This document shows, in pieces, positions 34,683 to 43,570 of a stretch of 64,000 nucleotides of DNA. Numbering within the stretch: position 1 is the stretch's first letter; the number at the start of each line of letters is the position of its first letter. Both the position numbers and the translations under genes were made by a program. The stretch comes from Glaciihabitans tibetensis. Its GTDB lineage: Bacteria; Actinomycetota; Actinomycetes; Actinomycetales; Microbacteriaceae. The stretch is from assembly GCF_003003265.1 (NCBI RefSeq), contig NZ_PVTL01000002.1, forward strand, positions 186,001-250,000, written 5' to 3'. The notes under the pieces were generated by a model. That model saw only the letters and a list, made by a program, of their open reading frames with translations. It was not told the origin of the DNA and did no database searches.

Positions 34683-35716
34683 ACGACTGGCTCGGCATAG
34701 TGTGGCTGGTCATCCTGCTGGCGATCAACGCGTTCTTCGTTGGCGCGGAGTTCGCCATCATCTCGGCGCGGCGTTCCCAGATCGAACCGCGGGCGGAAGC
34801 CGGATCGCGGCCGGCGAGGACCGCGCTGTGGGCCATGGAGAACGCGACGCTGATGCTCGCGGCCTGCCAGCTGGGCATCACCGTGTGTTCTCTGTTGATC
34901 CTGAACGTGTCGGAACCCGCCATCCACCATCTGATTGAGCAGCCGCTCCACCTGCTCGGCCTGCCCGAACAGATGGTGAGCATCGCGTCCTTTGTGATCG
35001 CACTGCTGCTGGTCACGTTTTTGCACGTCATCTTCGGCGAGATGGTTCCGAAGAACATCTCGTTCTCGCTGCCGGAGCGCGCGGCCCTTCTGCTCGCCCC
35101 TCCGCTGGTGTTTGTCGCCACGATCTTCCGGCCGGTGATCGTGGCGCTGAACGCGACGGCGAACGGCGCGCTGCACCTGCTGCGGATCGAGCCAAAGAGC
35201 GAAGCGAACAGCAGTTTCACGGTCGACGAGGTCGCCAACATCGTCGCGCAGTCCACGCGGGAGGGGATCCTCACCGACACCACGGGAGCGCTCACCGCGG
35301 CCTTCGAATTCACCACGAAGAAGGCCAAGGACGTCGCCGTTGCCATGGAGAACCTGGTCAGCCTCCCCGAGGACGCGACACCGGCCGACGTGGAGCGCGC
35401 AGTGGCCCAGCACGGATTCTCCCGTTACGTGCTGCTCAACGGCTCAGACGAGCCCTCCGGGTACGTGCACCTCAAGGACGTCATCGACCTCGAGGACGGT
35501 GAATTCACCGAGCCCGTGCCGCCGAAACGCATCCGCCAGCTCATCTCCATCTTCCGGACGACCGACCTGGAGGATGCGCTCGCGACGATGCGCCGCTCGG
35601 GAGTGCACGTTGCGAGGGTATTCGACGAGACCGGCGCGACCAACGGCGTGATGTTCCTGGAGGACATCATCGAGGAACTCGTCGGTGAAGTGCAGGACGC
35701 TACCCGGCGCCACTAG
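34679..35716 (+). CDS. CNNM/CorC-type membrane protein (second of two)
   Basis: 345 residues, overlapping the first by four bases. CNNM domain at 1-185 (NAFFVGAEFAIISARRSQIE; ACQLGITVCSLLILNVSEPA; FGEMVPKNISFSLPERAALL) then a CBS pair at about 210-335 (DVAVAMENLVSLPEDATPAD; FLEDIIEELVGEVQDA). It lacks the CorC C-terminal domain of its partner, so the two may form a heteromer with unequal halves. Three 15-bp units follow its stop. Confidence 0.9.
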   Translation: MNDWLGIVWLVILLAINAFFVGAEFAIISARRSQIEPRAEAGSRPARTALWAMENATLMLAACQLGITVCSLLILNVSEPAIHHLIEQPLHLLGLPEQMVSIASFVIALLLVTFLHVIFGEMVPKNISFSLPERAALLLAPPLVFVATIFRPVIVALNATANGALHLLRIEPKSEANSSFTVDEVANIVAQSTREGILTDTTGALTAAFEFTTKKAKDVAVAMENLVSLPEDATPADVERAVAQHGFSRYVLLNGSDEPSGYVHLKDVIDLEDGEFTEPVPPKRIRQLISIFRTTDLEDALATMRRSGVHVARVFDETGATNGVMFLEDIIEELVGEVQDATRRH

Positions 35717-35760
35717 GCAGCAACCTGCGTGGCAGCAACGCGCGCGGCAGCAACTATCGT
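35716..35760 (+). repeat. Three 15-bp tandem units at the stop of the second CNNM gene
   Basis: GGCAGCAACCTGCGT, GGCAGCAACGCGCGC and GGCAGCAACTATCGT start at 35716, 35731 and 35746; the first begins with the last base of the TAG. They fill nearly all of the space before nnrD, whose ribosome binding region (GTGAGGGC) comes directly after. Confidence 0.92.
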
Positions 35761-35766
35761 GAGGGC

Positions 35767-36588
35767 ATGAGCGACTACACGATCTGGGAGCCGGCCGACG
35801 CTGCCGCTCACGTGCGGGTGCCGGAACCCGGCGACGACAAGTACTCGCGCGGCGTGCTCGGGGTGATCACGGGTAGTGCCCAGTACCCGGGCGCCGCGGT
35901 GCTGGGGGTCGAGGCGGCCCTGCGCACCGGGGTGGGGATGGTGCGCTACGTCGGGCCGAAAAGCGTTGGTCGCGCGGTGCTCGCACGGCGTCCGGAAGCG
36001 GTCGCCGGCGCCGGCCGGGTGCAGGCCTGGCTGATCGGCTCCGGGATGGACCACGCCAGCCGATCCGCCGCCACGGGCGACCGCATGGCGGAGGCGCTGC
36101 GGCAAGAGCTGCCCACCGTGCTCGACGGGGGAGCGTTCGACCTGTACACGCGCAGCCACGGCCCCACCGTGCTCACCCCGCACTACCGCGAGCTCGCCCG
36201 GGTGCTCGACTCCTCGGTGGAGGAGATCGCCGCCGATCCCGGAGCCGCGGCCGCGCACGCCGCCGATACCCTCGGGGTCACCGTGCTCCTCAAGGGGCAC
36301 ACCAGTTACGTCGCCGGTCCGGGAGGGCTGAGGCTGGCATCATCCACCGCCCCCTCCTGGCTGGCAACTGCGGGCGCGGGCGACGCGCTCGGCGGAATTC
36401 TGGGGGCGCTGGTCGCGACGCACTATGAAGACATCCTGGCCGACCCGGCGGTGCTCGGGCGGCTGGCGGCGTCGGCGTGTGTACTGCACGGGTTGGCTGC
36501 CGAACGAGCCTCGGGCGGAGGACCGCTCACCATCCTCGACCTCGCCGCGGCGATACCGGCAACCATCTCCGACCTGCTCGCGCACTGA
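35767..36588 (+). CDS. nnrD: ADP-dependent NAD(P)H-hydrate dehydratase
   Basis: 273 residues from ATG 35767. The carbohydrate-kinase-like fold of NnrD is marked by KYSRGVLGVITGSAQYPGAA near 25, VLDGGAFDLYTR near 118, VLTPHYRELARVL near 137 and the ATP/ADP loop ATAGAGDALGGILGALVAT near 199. It repairs hydrated NADH and NADPH; the epimerase partner is not fused here and not in the window. The 15-bp repeats separate it from the upstream CNNM gene. Confidence 0.92.
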   Translation: MSDYTIWEPADAAAHVRVPEPGDDKYSRGVLGVITGSAQYPGAAVLGVEAALRTGVGMVRYVGPKSVGRAVLARRPEAVAGAGRVQAWLIGSGMDHASRSAATGDRMAEALRQELPTVLDGGAFDLYTRSHGPTVLTPHYRELARVLDSSVEEIAADPGAAAAHAADTLGVTVLLKGHTSYVAGPGGLRLASSTAPSWLATAGAGDALGGILGALVATHYEDILADPAVLGRLAASACVLHGLAAERASGGGPLTILDLAAAIPATISDLLAH

Positions 36589-36591
36589 GCG

Positions 36592-36611
36592 GGCGCGGGA
36601 GGGCGCGGGAG
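36592..36611 (+). repeat. Two 10-bp tandem units just after nnrD
   Basis: GGCGCGGGAG at 36592-36601 and 36602-36611, four bases after the nnrD stop. Short and GC-rich, so weaker evidence than the others. Confidence 0.55.
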
Positions 36612-36639
36612 GGCCCCGCCCCACCGGTACGCTGGGGCA

Positions 36640-37956
36640 ATGACACAGGCCACCCCCACGCTGGCAGTACTGAGGTCTCGTACAACACGGGTGGCCACCG
36701 CCCAGGGTGTGCTCTGGGCGGCGTTTGTTCTCGTGCACCTGTGGCTCGGATACCTGAACTTCTACCCGTATTTTTACGGGCTGGGGGATGTCACGGGGGT
36801 CTACAAATTCTGGGCGGAACAGGCCCTCGTGGCGAACTCGTGGGTAGGGATCGACACCGAGTTCGTGTATCCGCTCGGGGCCCTCGTGCCGATCCTCGCC
36901 GCCGCCTCCTTCGGCCTGCCGGCCTATGCCAGCACCTGGATGATTTTGGTCGCGGTGGTCAACGCCGGGGCTTTCGCGTTTCTTACCGGCAGCCGGACCC
37001 TCGACGGTACCCGCCGGTTTGCGCCCATCGCGGCGTGGTGGTGGCTCGTCTTTCTCGTGCTGCTCGGCCCGATCGCGACGGGGCGGATCGACGCGTTCAC
37101 CGTTCCGTTCGCGCTCGTCGGCCTTCTGCTGGCGGCCCGTCGTCCGGTCGTCGCCTCCGTTCTGCTCACCGTCGCCACCTGGATCAAGGTCTGGCCTGCG
37201 GTGTTGCTCGCGGCCGTACTGGTCGCTTCGCGACGGCGGGCCGGCGTGCTCTACGCCGCGGTTCTCACCAGCGCCGTCGTGCTCGGTGTGGCGCTGCTGC
37301 TCGGCAGCGGGGCAAATGTGCTCAGTTTTATCACCCAGCAGACCGGAAGGGGTCTGCAAATCGAGGCGCCGATCACCACGTTCTGGATGTGGCAGGCCGC
37401 CGCCGGAGTGCCCGGGGTCGGGGTCTACTACGACCTCGACATCCTCACCTACCAGATGACGGGTGCCGGGGTCGAGGTCGCGGCCGCCGTGATGACGCCC
37501 CTGCTGGTGCTGGTGGCCGCCGGGGTCTGCGTTCTCGGCTACCTCGTCGTGCGGCGGGCAGAACCCGGTGCCGCGCTGCCCGTGCTGCTCGCTCCGCTCT
37601 CGCTCGCGCTCGTGGTTGCGCTCATCGCTTTCAACAAGGTGGGCTCGCCGCAGTTCGTGCTGTGGCTCGCGGTTCCCATCGTGCTCGGGCTCGCCAGCGA
37701 GCGGGCGAGCGGCCTCTCATTTCGCACCCCCGCGGTTCTGGCGCTTGTCATCGCGCTGCTGACGCAGCTCATCTACCCGGTGTACTACGGAAACATCGTG
37801 GGACTGGACCCTTCGCTGCTCGGGGTGCTCACCCTGCGGAACCTTCTGTACTTCGTCCTGCTCGGCTGGGCGATCACTGTGCTCGTGCGGCTGGTGCGCG
37901 GTGGCAAGCTGGATGCGGGCGTTCTGCCCGCGCGTCGAGAAACCTCAGAGGAGTAA
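36640..37956 (+). CDS. GT87-type (DUF2029) membrane glycosyltransferase
   Basis: 438 residues with about eleven membrane segments. The family features are the early extracytoplasmic acidic site (FYPYFYGLGDVTGVYKFW), a conserved GRIDAFTVPFALVGLLLAAR and the WIKVWPAVLLAAVL helix. GT87 proteins use polyprenyl-phosphate mannose or arabinose donors to build cell-wall glycans (lipomannan type) in actinobacteria. Donor and acceptor here are unknown. The thiamine-binding-type gene begins two bases after its stop. Confidence 0.85.
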   Translation: MTQATPTLAVLRSRTTRVATAQGVLWAAFVLVHLWLGYLNFYPYFYGLGDVTGVYKFWAEQALVANSWVGIDTEFVYPLGALVPILAAASFGLPAYASTWMILVAVVNAGAFAFLTGSRTLDGTRRFAPIAAWWWLVFLVLLGPIATGRIDAFTVPFALVGLLLAARRPVVASVLLTVATWIKVWPAVLLAAVLVASRRRAGVLYAAVLTSAVVLGVALLLGSGANVLSFITQQTGRGLQIEAPITTFWMWQAAAGVPGVGVYYDLDILTYQMTGAGVEVAAAVMTPLLVLVAAGVCVLGYLVVRRAEPGAALPVLLAPLSLALVVALIAFNKVGSPQFVLWLAVPIVLGLASERASGLSFRTPAVLALVIALLTQLIYPVYYGNIVGLDPSLLGVLTLRNLLYFVLLGWAITVLVRLVRGGKLDAGVLPARRETSEE

Positions 37957-37958
37957 TC

Positions 37959-38276
37959 ATGCTTGTTGCCTTTTCCGTCGCCCCGAGCGGGGGCCCGGAC
38001 TCCGGGGATTCCGTCCACAACGCAGTCGCTGCGGCCGTCGCGATCGTTCGCGCGTCTGGACTGCCCAACTCGACCGACTCGATGTTCACGACCATCGAGG
38101 GGGACTGGGACGAAGTCTTTGACGTAGTCAAGCGCGCGACGGAGGCGGTGGGGGCGTTTGGTTCCCGCGTCTCGCTCGTTCTCAAGGCAGACATCCGACC
38201 CGGCCACACCGGCGAAATCACCGGCAAAGTCGAACGACTCGAGAACGCGCTCGCCGAGGCCGACCTGCAGCAGTAA
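37959..38276 (+). CDS. MTH1187/YkoF-type thiamine-binding small protein
   Basis: 105 residues from ATG 37959, with AGAGGAG five bases upstream. MLVAFSVAPSGGPDSGDSVH opens the ferredoxin-like fold of the MTH1187 (DUF77) family, with GLPNSTDSMFTTIEGDWDEV in the middle and VSLVLKADIRPGHTGEITGK near the end. Members bind thiamine or related compounds as homo-tetramers; no catalytic role is known. The stop codon lies in a 17-bp imperfect tandem repeat. Confidence 0.88.
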   Translation: MLVAFSVAPSGGPDSGDSVHNAVAAAVAIVRASGLPNSTDSMFTTIEGDWDEVFDVVKRATEAVGAFGSRVSLVLKADIRPGHTGEITGKVERLENALAEADLQQ

Positions 38277-38297
38277 TCGACCTACAGTAGTAGTTCA
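38264..38297 (+). repeat. Two imperfect 17-bp units across the stop of the thiamine-binding gene
   Basis: CCTGCAGCAGTAATCGA and CCTACAGTAGTAGTTCA (38264 and 38281) match at 12 of 17 positions; the first contains the TAA. Confidence 0.5.
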
Positions 38298-38368
38298 GGC
38301 AGAACTCGATGGGGAGCATGCCCTCCTTCTGAGACGCACCCGTCTCCCTCGAGAATGGCTCGTCGACC

Positions 38369-39691
38369 GTGACATCCGCTTCGCCTGCCCCCGCCCGGCC
38401 CCACCTCACTGGCCCGCCCCGGACGGGACGCGCCCTGACGCCCCGCGGGATCAACCTGGCCCTGCTCGCGCTGGCGCTCGGCGGATTCGCGATCGGTACA
38501 ACCGAGTTCGTCGCCATGGGGCTGCTGCCCGAGCTCGCCGCTGACCTGTTGCCGGCCGTCTACGAAAGCAGCCCGGAGGACGCCACCGCCCAGGCCGGGA
38601 TGCTCATCTCGGCCTACGCCCTCGGCGTGGTCGTGGGAGCGCCCACCATTGCCGCGCTGTCCGCGCGCTTCCCGCGCAAGAAGTTGCTGCTGGTGCTGCT
38701 GGTCGCGTTCACCCTCGGCACGGTCGCATCCGCTTTGCTCCCGTCGTTCACCCTGGTATTGCTCGCTCGTTTTGTGGCCGGCCTGCCGCACGGCGCCTAT
38801 TTCGGAATCGCCGCTCTCGTGGCGGCCGAGTTGATGGGGCCGGGCAAACGCGGGCGCGGAATCGCAATCGTGCTCTCAGGGCTGACCATCGCCAATGTGA
38901 TCGGCGTTCCCGCGATCACATTTCTTGGCCAGAACTCCGGCTGGCGAGTGGCCTACCTCGTTGTGGCCCTGTTGTTCGCGCTGACGTTTGTGGCGGTGTG
39001 GCTGGTTGTGCCGATGCAGGCGGGCGACCCGGGCGCCACCATGCGTCGCGAGCTGAAAGCGTTCTCCCGCATCCAGGTCTGGTTGACCCTGGCAATCGGG
39101 GCCGTGGGGTTCGGCGGGTTCTTCGCGGTCTACACCTACGTTGCGCCGGTGCTGACTGAGGTGACGGGCCTCGACGCGTCGCTTGTTCCGGTGGTGCTGG
39201 TATTCGCCGGCCTCGGGATGACGATCGGCAACTTCGTGGGGGGCCGCGTCTCCGACTGGAGGGTCATCCCCGGCCTGTTCATCTTCTTCGGGTTCCTGAT
39301 GTTTGCGCTGCTCGGGCTCGCGCTCACCGCGCACACAGTAGTGGGCCTGTTTGTGTTCGTATTCCTCGTGGGCGCGGCGTCTTCTGGATTGTCGCCCGTG
39401 ATCCAGACGCGGCTGATGGAGGTCGCGGAGGACAGCCAGACCCTGGCGGCAGCCGTGAACCACGCCTCACTGAACCTCGGCAACAGCCTCGGAGCGTACC
39501 TCGGCGGCGTCGTCATCGCCGCCGGGTACGGGTACCTCTCGCCCACCTGGGTGGGTCTGGCGCTCTGCGTGCCCGCGGTGATACTGGTGGTGCTTAGCGT
39601 GATTGTCGCCGCGCGGGGACGGACGCAATCACATCGCCGTGCTGATCTCGGTCTGCAGAAGGATGCCGTCCTGGATGGCACGCTTTCGTAG
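38369..39691 (+). CDS. MFS transporter, AraJ/DHA1 type
   Basis: 440 residues from GTG 38369, twelve hydrophobic segments. Opening helix GGFAIGTTEFVAMGLLPELA, then GMLISAYALGVVVGAPTIAA with loop SARFPRKKLLLVLL (MFS motif A variant), and FVAGLPHGAYFGIAALVAAE, all typical of the arabinose/chloramphenicol efflux type. The last 63 bases overlap, tail to tail, the 3' end of the response regulator gene on the other strand. Substrate unknown. Confidence 0.88.
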   Translation: MTSASPAPARPHLTGPPRTGRALTPRGINLALLALALGGFAIGTTEFVAMGLLPELAADLLPAVYESSPEDATAQAGMLISAYALGVVVGAPTIAALSARFPRKKLLLVLLVAFTLGTVASALLPSFTLVLLARFVAGLPHGAYFGIAALVAAELMGPGKRGRGIAIVLSGLTIANVIGVPAITFLGQNSGWRVAYLVVALLFALTFVAVWLVVPMQAGDPGATMRRELKAFSRIQVWLTLAIGAVGFGGFFAVYTYVAPVLTEVTGLDASLVPVVLVFAGLGMTIGNFVGGRVSDWRVIPGLFIFFGFLMFALLGLALTAHTVVGLFVFVFLVGAASSGLSPVIQTRLMEVAEDSQTLAAAVNHASLNLGNSLGAYLGGVVIAAGYGYLSPTWVGLALCVPAVILVVLSVIVAARGRTQSHRRADLGLQKDAVLDGTLS

Positions 39692-40300
39692 CGCCACCTT
39701 GGTGCCGACATCGATGCCCGCGACGCGGTACTTCTCGCGAATGCGCTTGAGGTAGCTCTTGGCCGTCTCCTCGGAGATTCCCAGCTGGAACGCGACAGCT
39801 TTGACCGGCTCGCCGCCGCCGTAGAGAGCCATCACGCGACGCTCCTGCGCGCTGAGTTTCGGCGCTCCCCCCACGTCACTCGCGTTCAGGGCGAGGTCGA
39901 GCTCGGCCGAGATGAACGACTCTCCCATCGCCGCGGCCCGGATGGCCTCCGCGATCATGCTGGCGTCTTCGCTCTTGACGATGTAGCCGAGCGCGCCTGC
40001 GGCCAGCGCCTCACGCACGACGTTCGGCTCGGAGTAGGTGCTCATCAGTACCACCTTGACTCCCGTTGTCTTGAGCGTCGAGATCTTCAGCGAGACGGGG
40101 ATGTTGTCTTTCAGGTCCAGATCGAGCAGGACGACGTCCACCGGGAACCCGGGGTGCGTGAGCAGCTCCGGCCAGGTGGGCAGTGCGGCGATCATGTCGA
40201 TGTCGGTCGCGGCGTTGCGAATCCATTCGGTCAGCGCGCCGAGCAGCATCCGATGATCGTCGACTATCGCCAGTCGGATGGGGGACTGTGCTGCGTTCAC
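39629..40300 (-). CDS. NarL/LuxR-type response regulator (first of two paralogues)
   Basis: 223 residues from the GTG at 40300, which has GAGGAT five bases upstream (minus strand). Receiver domain at 8-125: IVDDHRMLLGAL, phosphorylated Asp in VDVVLLDLDL, and the switch region VVLMSTYSEP and YIVKSED. DNA-binding helix-turn-helix at about 155-223: LSAQERRVMALYGGGEPVKA then LGISEETAKSYLKRIREKYR, the second helix being the recognition helix. It shares the unusual C-terminal pattern GIDVGTKVALRKRA with the other regulator at 42844. Likely controlled by the kinases just upstream. Confidence 0.88.
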   Translation of the reverse strand: MNAAQSPIRLAIVDDHRMLLGALTEWIRNAATDIDMIAALPTWPELLTHPGFPVDVVLLDLDLKDNIPVSLKISTLKTTGVKVVLMSTYSEPNVVREALAAGALGYIVKSEDASMIAEAIRAAAMGESFISAELDLALNASDVGGAPKLSAQERRVMALYGGGEPVKAVAFQLGISEETAKSYLKRIREKYRVAGIDVGTKVALRKRAIQDGILLQTEISTAM

Positions 40301-40358
40301 GTTGGATCCTCGTTCGGGTCGAAGTGCGGGCGTACTCGAAGTGCCGTGCAGGGGGCGT

Positions 40359-41582
40359 TCATCGGTCGACCGGGTTTTCAACCACACACACAATATCGAG
40401 TCGGAGGCTCGAGTTTTGAACGGAGTCGCGGTAGCGACCGATCTTTCTGATGGATTCCCACGTTGTTGGATCTACGCGATTGCGCGGGACTCCAATGGTG
40501 GTCACGACAATCGGCACTATCAGTCTATTTCCTGAGCGAGGCTCAGAAGTAGTCGCCACCGGACCAATCGCGATTTGCAGGGTGCGAAAGCTGTTCGTCT
40601 TCACTCCGTCGGTCACCAGGAGCCAGACCGCAGACAACAGGCCGTCGCGTTGGGTGTCGTCGAGCAGGCCCGCGAGGCTGCCCCGATCGATCAGGGTCAC
40701 GGCCTTTCCGAGCGTTTCGGATTCGGTTACCGCGTGGTACAGCCAGGTCTCCCTGCGGCCCTCGATGAGATGGAGCCGCAGCTCGGTCGCGAGGGTTGCG
40801 GCCAGCGAGGCCGTGTCCGGCGTCAGGGGCAGGATGACCCGGCCGACCGCCACATCATCGAGCAGTTCCTCCGCGGCGAGGTCGAGTCGTGCCAGTTCTT
40901 CGGATGCCAGCATCCCGACCGCAAATCGAGGTGCGGACACCGTGCTCTGCACCAGGACACGGTCGAGCTCGACCTGGACCATTCGTCGAAACCCGCGGAG
41001 GGTGAACACGCCCACCACGGCGGGCAGAACGGCAATCGTGAGCGTGCCGAGCTGGATCGGCACGGTGTCCCCGTTCAACGGGGTATTCGCCAGGATGGCC
41101 ACCACGAACGCCACGGCCAGCGCGCCCGTGGCGACCAGCAGCACGCGCGCGTTGATCAAGGTCAGCAGCAGCAGCAGGCCGAACCCCGCGGACACTGAGA
41201 CTGACGCGTAGGCCCCGATATTGTGCATCGGCCAGATGGCGACGAAGTCCAGCGCGACGACCGCAGCGAGCAACGCGAGGTAGATGGCGTAGCTCCATCC
41301 CGGGAGGCGCCCGCCGACCGTGGCCAGGGTAATCACCGCCGCGCCGAAGCCCGCGAGGTAGATCAGCCAGGCGGCCAGGATCGGCGCTGTTGTGGGGTAG
41401 GTGCTCCAGTGCGTCGCAAACAGGATCAGGCCGTACAACACCTGTACGGAGGCGAGCACTGCGGTGCCCGTGCCGAGGTGTGCGGCCCCAAGGCTGGATC
41501 CGCGTTCGTTCGCCTGGAGGACGGCGTCCGGCGTGCGGTGACCTGCGGTCCAGGGCTGCCGATCACGGTGGCGCGGGCTCAC
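40359..41582 (-). CDS. Membrane protein resembling a degenerate histidine kinase
   Basis: 407 residues from GTG 41582, overlapping the stop of the real kinase (GTGA). Six hydrophobic segments at about 37-205, then a cytoplasmic coiled segment (LASEELARLDLAAEELLDDV) in the position of a dimerisation domain but without a phospho-accepting histidine, and a C-terminal domain (LLSAVWLLVTDGVKTN; VPIVVTTIGVPRNRVD) that follows the outline of an HATPase but lacks the N-box asparagines and the DxGxG box. It could regulate the partner kinase rather than phosphorylate. No family name is certain. Confidence 0.7.
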   Translation of the reverse strand: MSPRHRDRQPWTAGHRTPDAVLQANERGSSLGAAHLGTGTAVLASVQVLYGLILFATHWSTYPTTAPILAAWLIYLAGFGAAVITLATVGGRLPGWSYAIYLALLAAVVALDFVAIWPMHNIGAYASVSVSAGFGLLLLLTLINARVLLVATGALAVAFVVAILANTPLNGDTVPIQLGTLTIAVLPAVVGVFTLRGFRRMVQVELDRVLVQSTVSAPRFAVGMLASEELARLDLAAEELLDDVAVGRVILPLTPDTASLAATLATELRLHLIEGRRETWLYHAVTESETLGKAVTLIDRGSLAGLLDDTQRDGLLSAVWLLVTDGVKTNSFRTLQIAIGPVATTSEPRSGNRLIVPIVVTTIGVPRNRVDPTTWESIRKIGRYRDSVQNSSLRLDIVCVVENPVDR

Positions 41583-42751
41583 TTGGGCACCTCCAGCACG
41601 ACCGTCGTGCCGGCACCCGCGCTGGAGAACAGCCGCGCGTTGCCGCCGACCTCGCGCAGGCGTGCGACAACTGACTCCTTGAAACCCAGCTTGTCCTCGT
41701 CCACGTGCACCAGCTCGAAGCCGACGCCGGCGTCGGTGACGAGCGCGCGCACCGTCGTCGCGTCATCGGTGATGGTGACGTCGGCCCGCCGCACCCCGGA
41801 ATGCCGACGGACGTTCTCCAGACACTCAGCCAGGGCAAGCAGGAACGCGTCGAGTACATCGCTTGGGAGCAGGACCTGGCCCGTGCCGTGCCAGGTCACC
41901 TCCAACCCCATTCGACCGAACCGCTGCTTCACCGACTCCAGGGTTGTGCCCAGCACGAACTCTTCGACCTGCTCGAGGTTGTAGACGCCGGAAGACTGGG
42001 GGGTGGGGGTGGCTCCCAGCCGGAGCTGGCGAAGCAGGCGCGCGTCGTCCGCGGCCTGCTGCTGCAGCGCGGCGGGAGCGACGCCGACCCCCGAGTGCGC
42101 CAGCAGCGTCAGGGTCGCCAGGACGGTGTCGTGCAGCAGCCGCGCCGACTGGCGCCGCTGCGCCTCGGTTTCGCTGGCGAGACGTTCGACCCGATGGGCC
42201 TTGCCGATGCTGTGGATCCGTCGTGCTGCCCGCGGCATACTGGCGCGGAGCCACGACCGGATCACCACGATCAGGGCCCAGCCCAGAAGGACGGAGAGTG
42301 AGATGGTGTTGGCGAATCCCTGGGGCGGGCCGCTGCTCTGCACGAGGGCGAGGCTGGCACCGGCGACGGCGGTCATCACCACAAGCCAGGCGATCGTTGC
42401 GGGCACGGCGAGGGCGAAGCTCGCAAGAGCGACCGCGGCCAACGGCACAACGGCCTGACGCAGGTCACCAAGGGAGCCCGCGAGCGGGCCATTGGCGGCG
42501 ATGCTGGCGATCACGAGCGTCGCGCTGCCGGCGACCAGCCCGAGCGCGATCCAACGGCGCGCTTCGCTGCGACCCACCATGACGAGGGCGATCACGAGGC
42601 TCGCGAGGAACGGTGCAAACTCGAGCAGGACCCCGGGCGGAACGACGGGCGCGAGGCTGAGGCTCACCACAGACACCGCGGTGCCGATGAGGCCGATCAG
42701 GCGAGCGGTGCGGCGCAGCAGTCGATCGCGTTCCTTGAAGATGAGATCCAT
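41579..42751 (-). CDS. Sensor histidine kinase
   Basis: 390 residues from ATG 42751. About six membrane segments at 17-165, then a HisKA_3-like helix with H207 in RLLHDTVLATLTLL and a HATPase domain: N-box LAECLENVRRHSGVRRADVT near 303-322, G1-type VTDAGVGFELV near 334-344 and G2-type FSSAGAGTTVVLEV at the end. It should phosphorylate one or both response regulators of the cluster. The signal sensed is unknown; there is no extracytoplasmic domain of any size, so a membrane-borne cue is likely. Confidence 0.88.
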   Translation of the reverse strand: MDLIFKERDRLLRRTARLIGLIGTAVSVVSLSLAPVVPPGVLLEFAPFLASLVIALVMVGRSEARRWIALGLVAGSATLVIASIAANGPLAGSLGDLRQAVVPLAAVALASFALAVPATIAWLVVMTAVAGASLALVQSSGPPQGFANTISLSVLLGWALIVVIRSWLRASMPRAARRIHSIGKAHRVERLASETEAQRRQSARLLHDTVLATLTLLAHSGVGVAPAALQQQAADDARLLRQLRLGATPTPQSSGVYNLEQVEEFVLGTTLESVKQRFGRMGLEVTWHGTGQVLLPSDVLDAFLLALAECLENVRRHSGVRRADVTITDDATTVRALVTDAGVGFELVHVDEDKLGFKESVVARLREVGGNARLFSSAGAGTTVVLEVPK

Positions 42752-42843
42752 GTCAGGTGAATGCTGGCAGATTAAACCGCCCGCCGCAGTATCGCTTTGA
42801 TCTCGGCGGCCGCCGCTGTCCGCGCGAAGAGCGCCAGCGCGAG

Positions 42844-43515
42844 CTACTCCGGGCTGAGCCAGCCCTCCCGGATGCCGTGGCGTCGCAGCAGGATGCGCGT
42901 GCCCACGTCGACGCCGACCTCACGGTACTTGCGCCTGCCGCGCTTGATATAGGACTTCACGGTCTCCTCGGTTGTCTCCATGTCGTAGGCGACTTCCTTG
43001 ATGGAGCGTCCTCCCGCGTAGAGCACGAGGGCGCGAAGTTCCTGTCGGCCAAGACCGGGATCGGGTGTGGCGTTGTACTCGGCCAGGGCAGCCTGCATCG
43101 GCGCGGAGAGGTGCTGCTGGTGCACGGCTGCGGAGCGGATCGCGCTGACGAGCTCGTCGACGGATTCTGTCTTCGCCACGAACCCGAGCGCTCCCGCGTG
43201 AAGGGCTGTCGTGATTGACGCCGTGTCGGAGTGCCTGCTGATCACCACGGTGACCGAGCCGATCGCCGTGAGTGCGCGGATCTTGGTTCCGACGGGAATG
43301 CCGTCCTCGAGCCTGAGGTCAAGTACGACCACCTCGGGGGGAAATTCGGGGTTTGTGATGAGGCCACCCCAGGTCGTCTCGCTCGCGACGACGGTGATGC
43401 CGGTGTCGGGTGCGTTAAGGCGCGCTGTGAGTCCGTCGAGGACGAGCTGGTGGTCGTCAACGATCGCCACCCGTATCAAGGCGGCAGTTACTTCTTGGGC
43501 ATTCGGTGGAGCCAT
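42844..43515 (-). CDS. NarL/LuxR-type response regulator (second of two paralogues)
   Basis: 223 residues from ATG 43515, the same length as its paralogue at 39629. Receiver domain: IVDDHQLVLDGLTARL, VVVLDLRLEDGIPVGTKI with the phospho-acceptor Asp, VVISRHSD and FVAKTES. DNA-binding helix-turn-helix: LGRQELRALVLYAGGRSIKE then METTEETVKSYIKRGRRKYR and a long tail VGVDVGTRILLRRHGIREGW. It is first in the cluster, upstream of the kinase. Confidence 0.9.
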   Translation of the reverse strand: MAPPNAQEVTAALIRVAIVDDHQLVLDGLTARLNAPDTGITVVASETTWGGLITNPEFPPEVVVLDLRLEDGIPVGTKIRALTAIGSVTVVISRHSDTASITTALHAGALGFVAKTESVDELVSAIRSAAVHQQHLSAPMQAALAEYNATPDPGLGRQELRALVLYAGGRSIKEVAYDMETTEETVKSYIKRGRRKYREVGVDVGTRILLRRHGIREGWLSPE

Positions 43516-43570
43516 GGTTTCCCCCTCCGATCAGCATACCAAAGGTGACAGAGCCTCGCTTGTCTACTTG

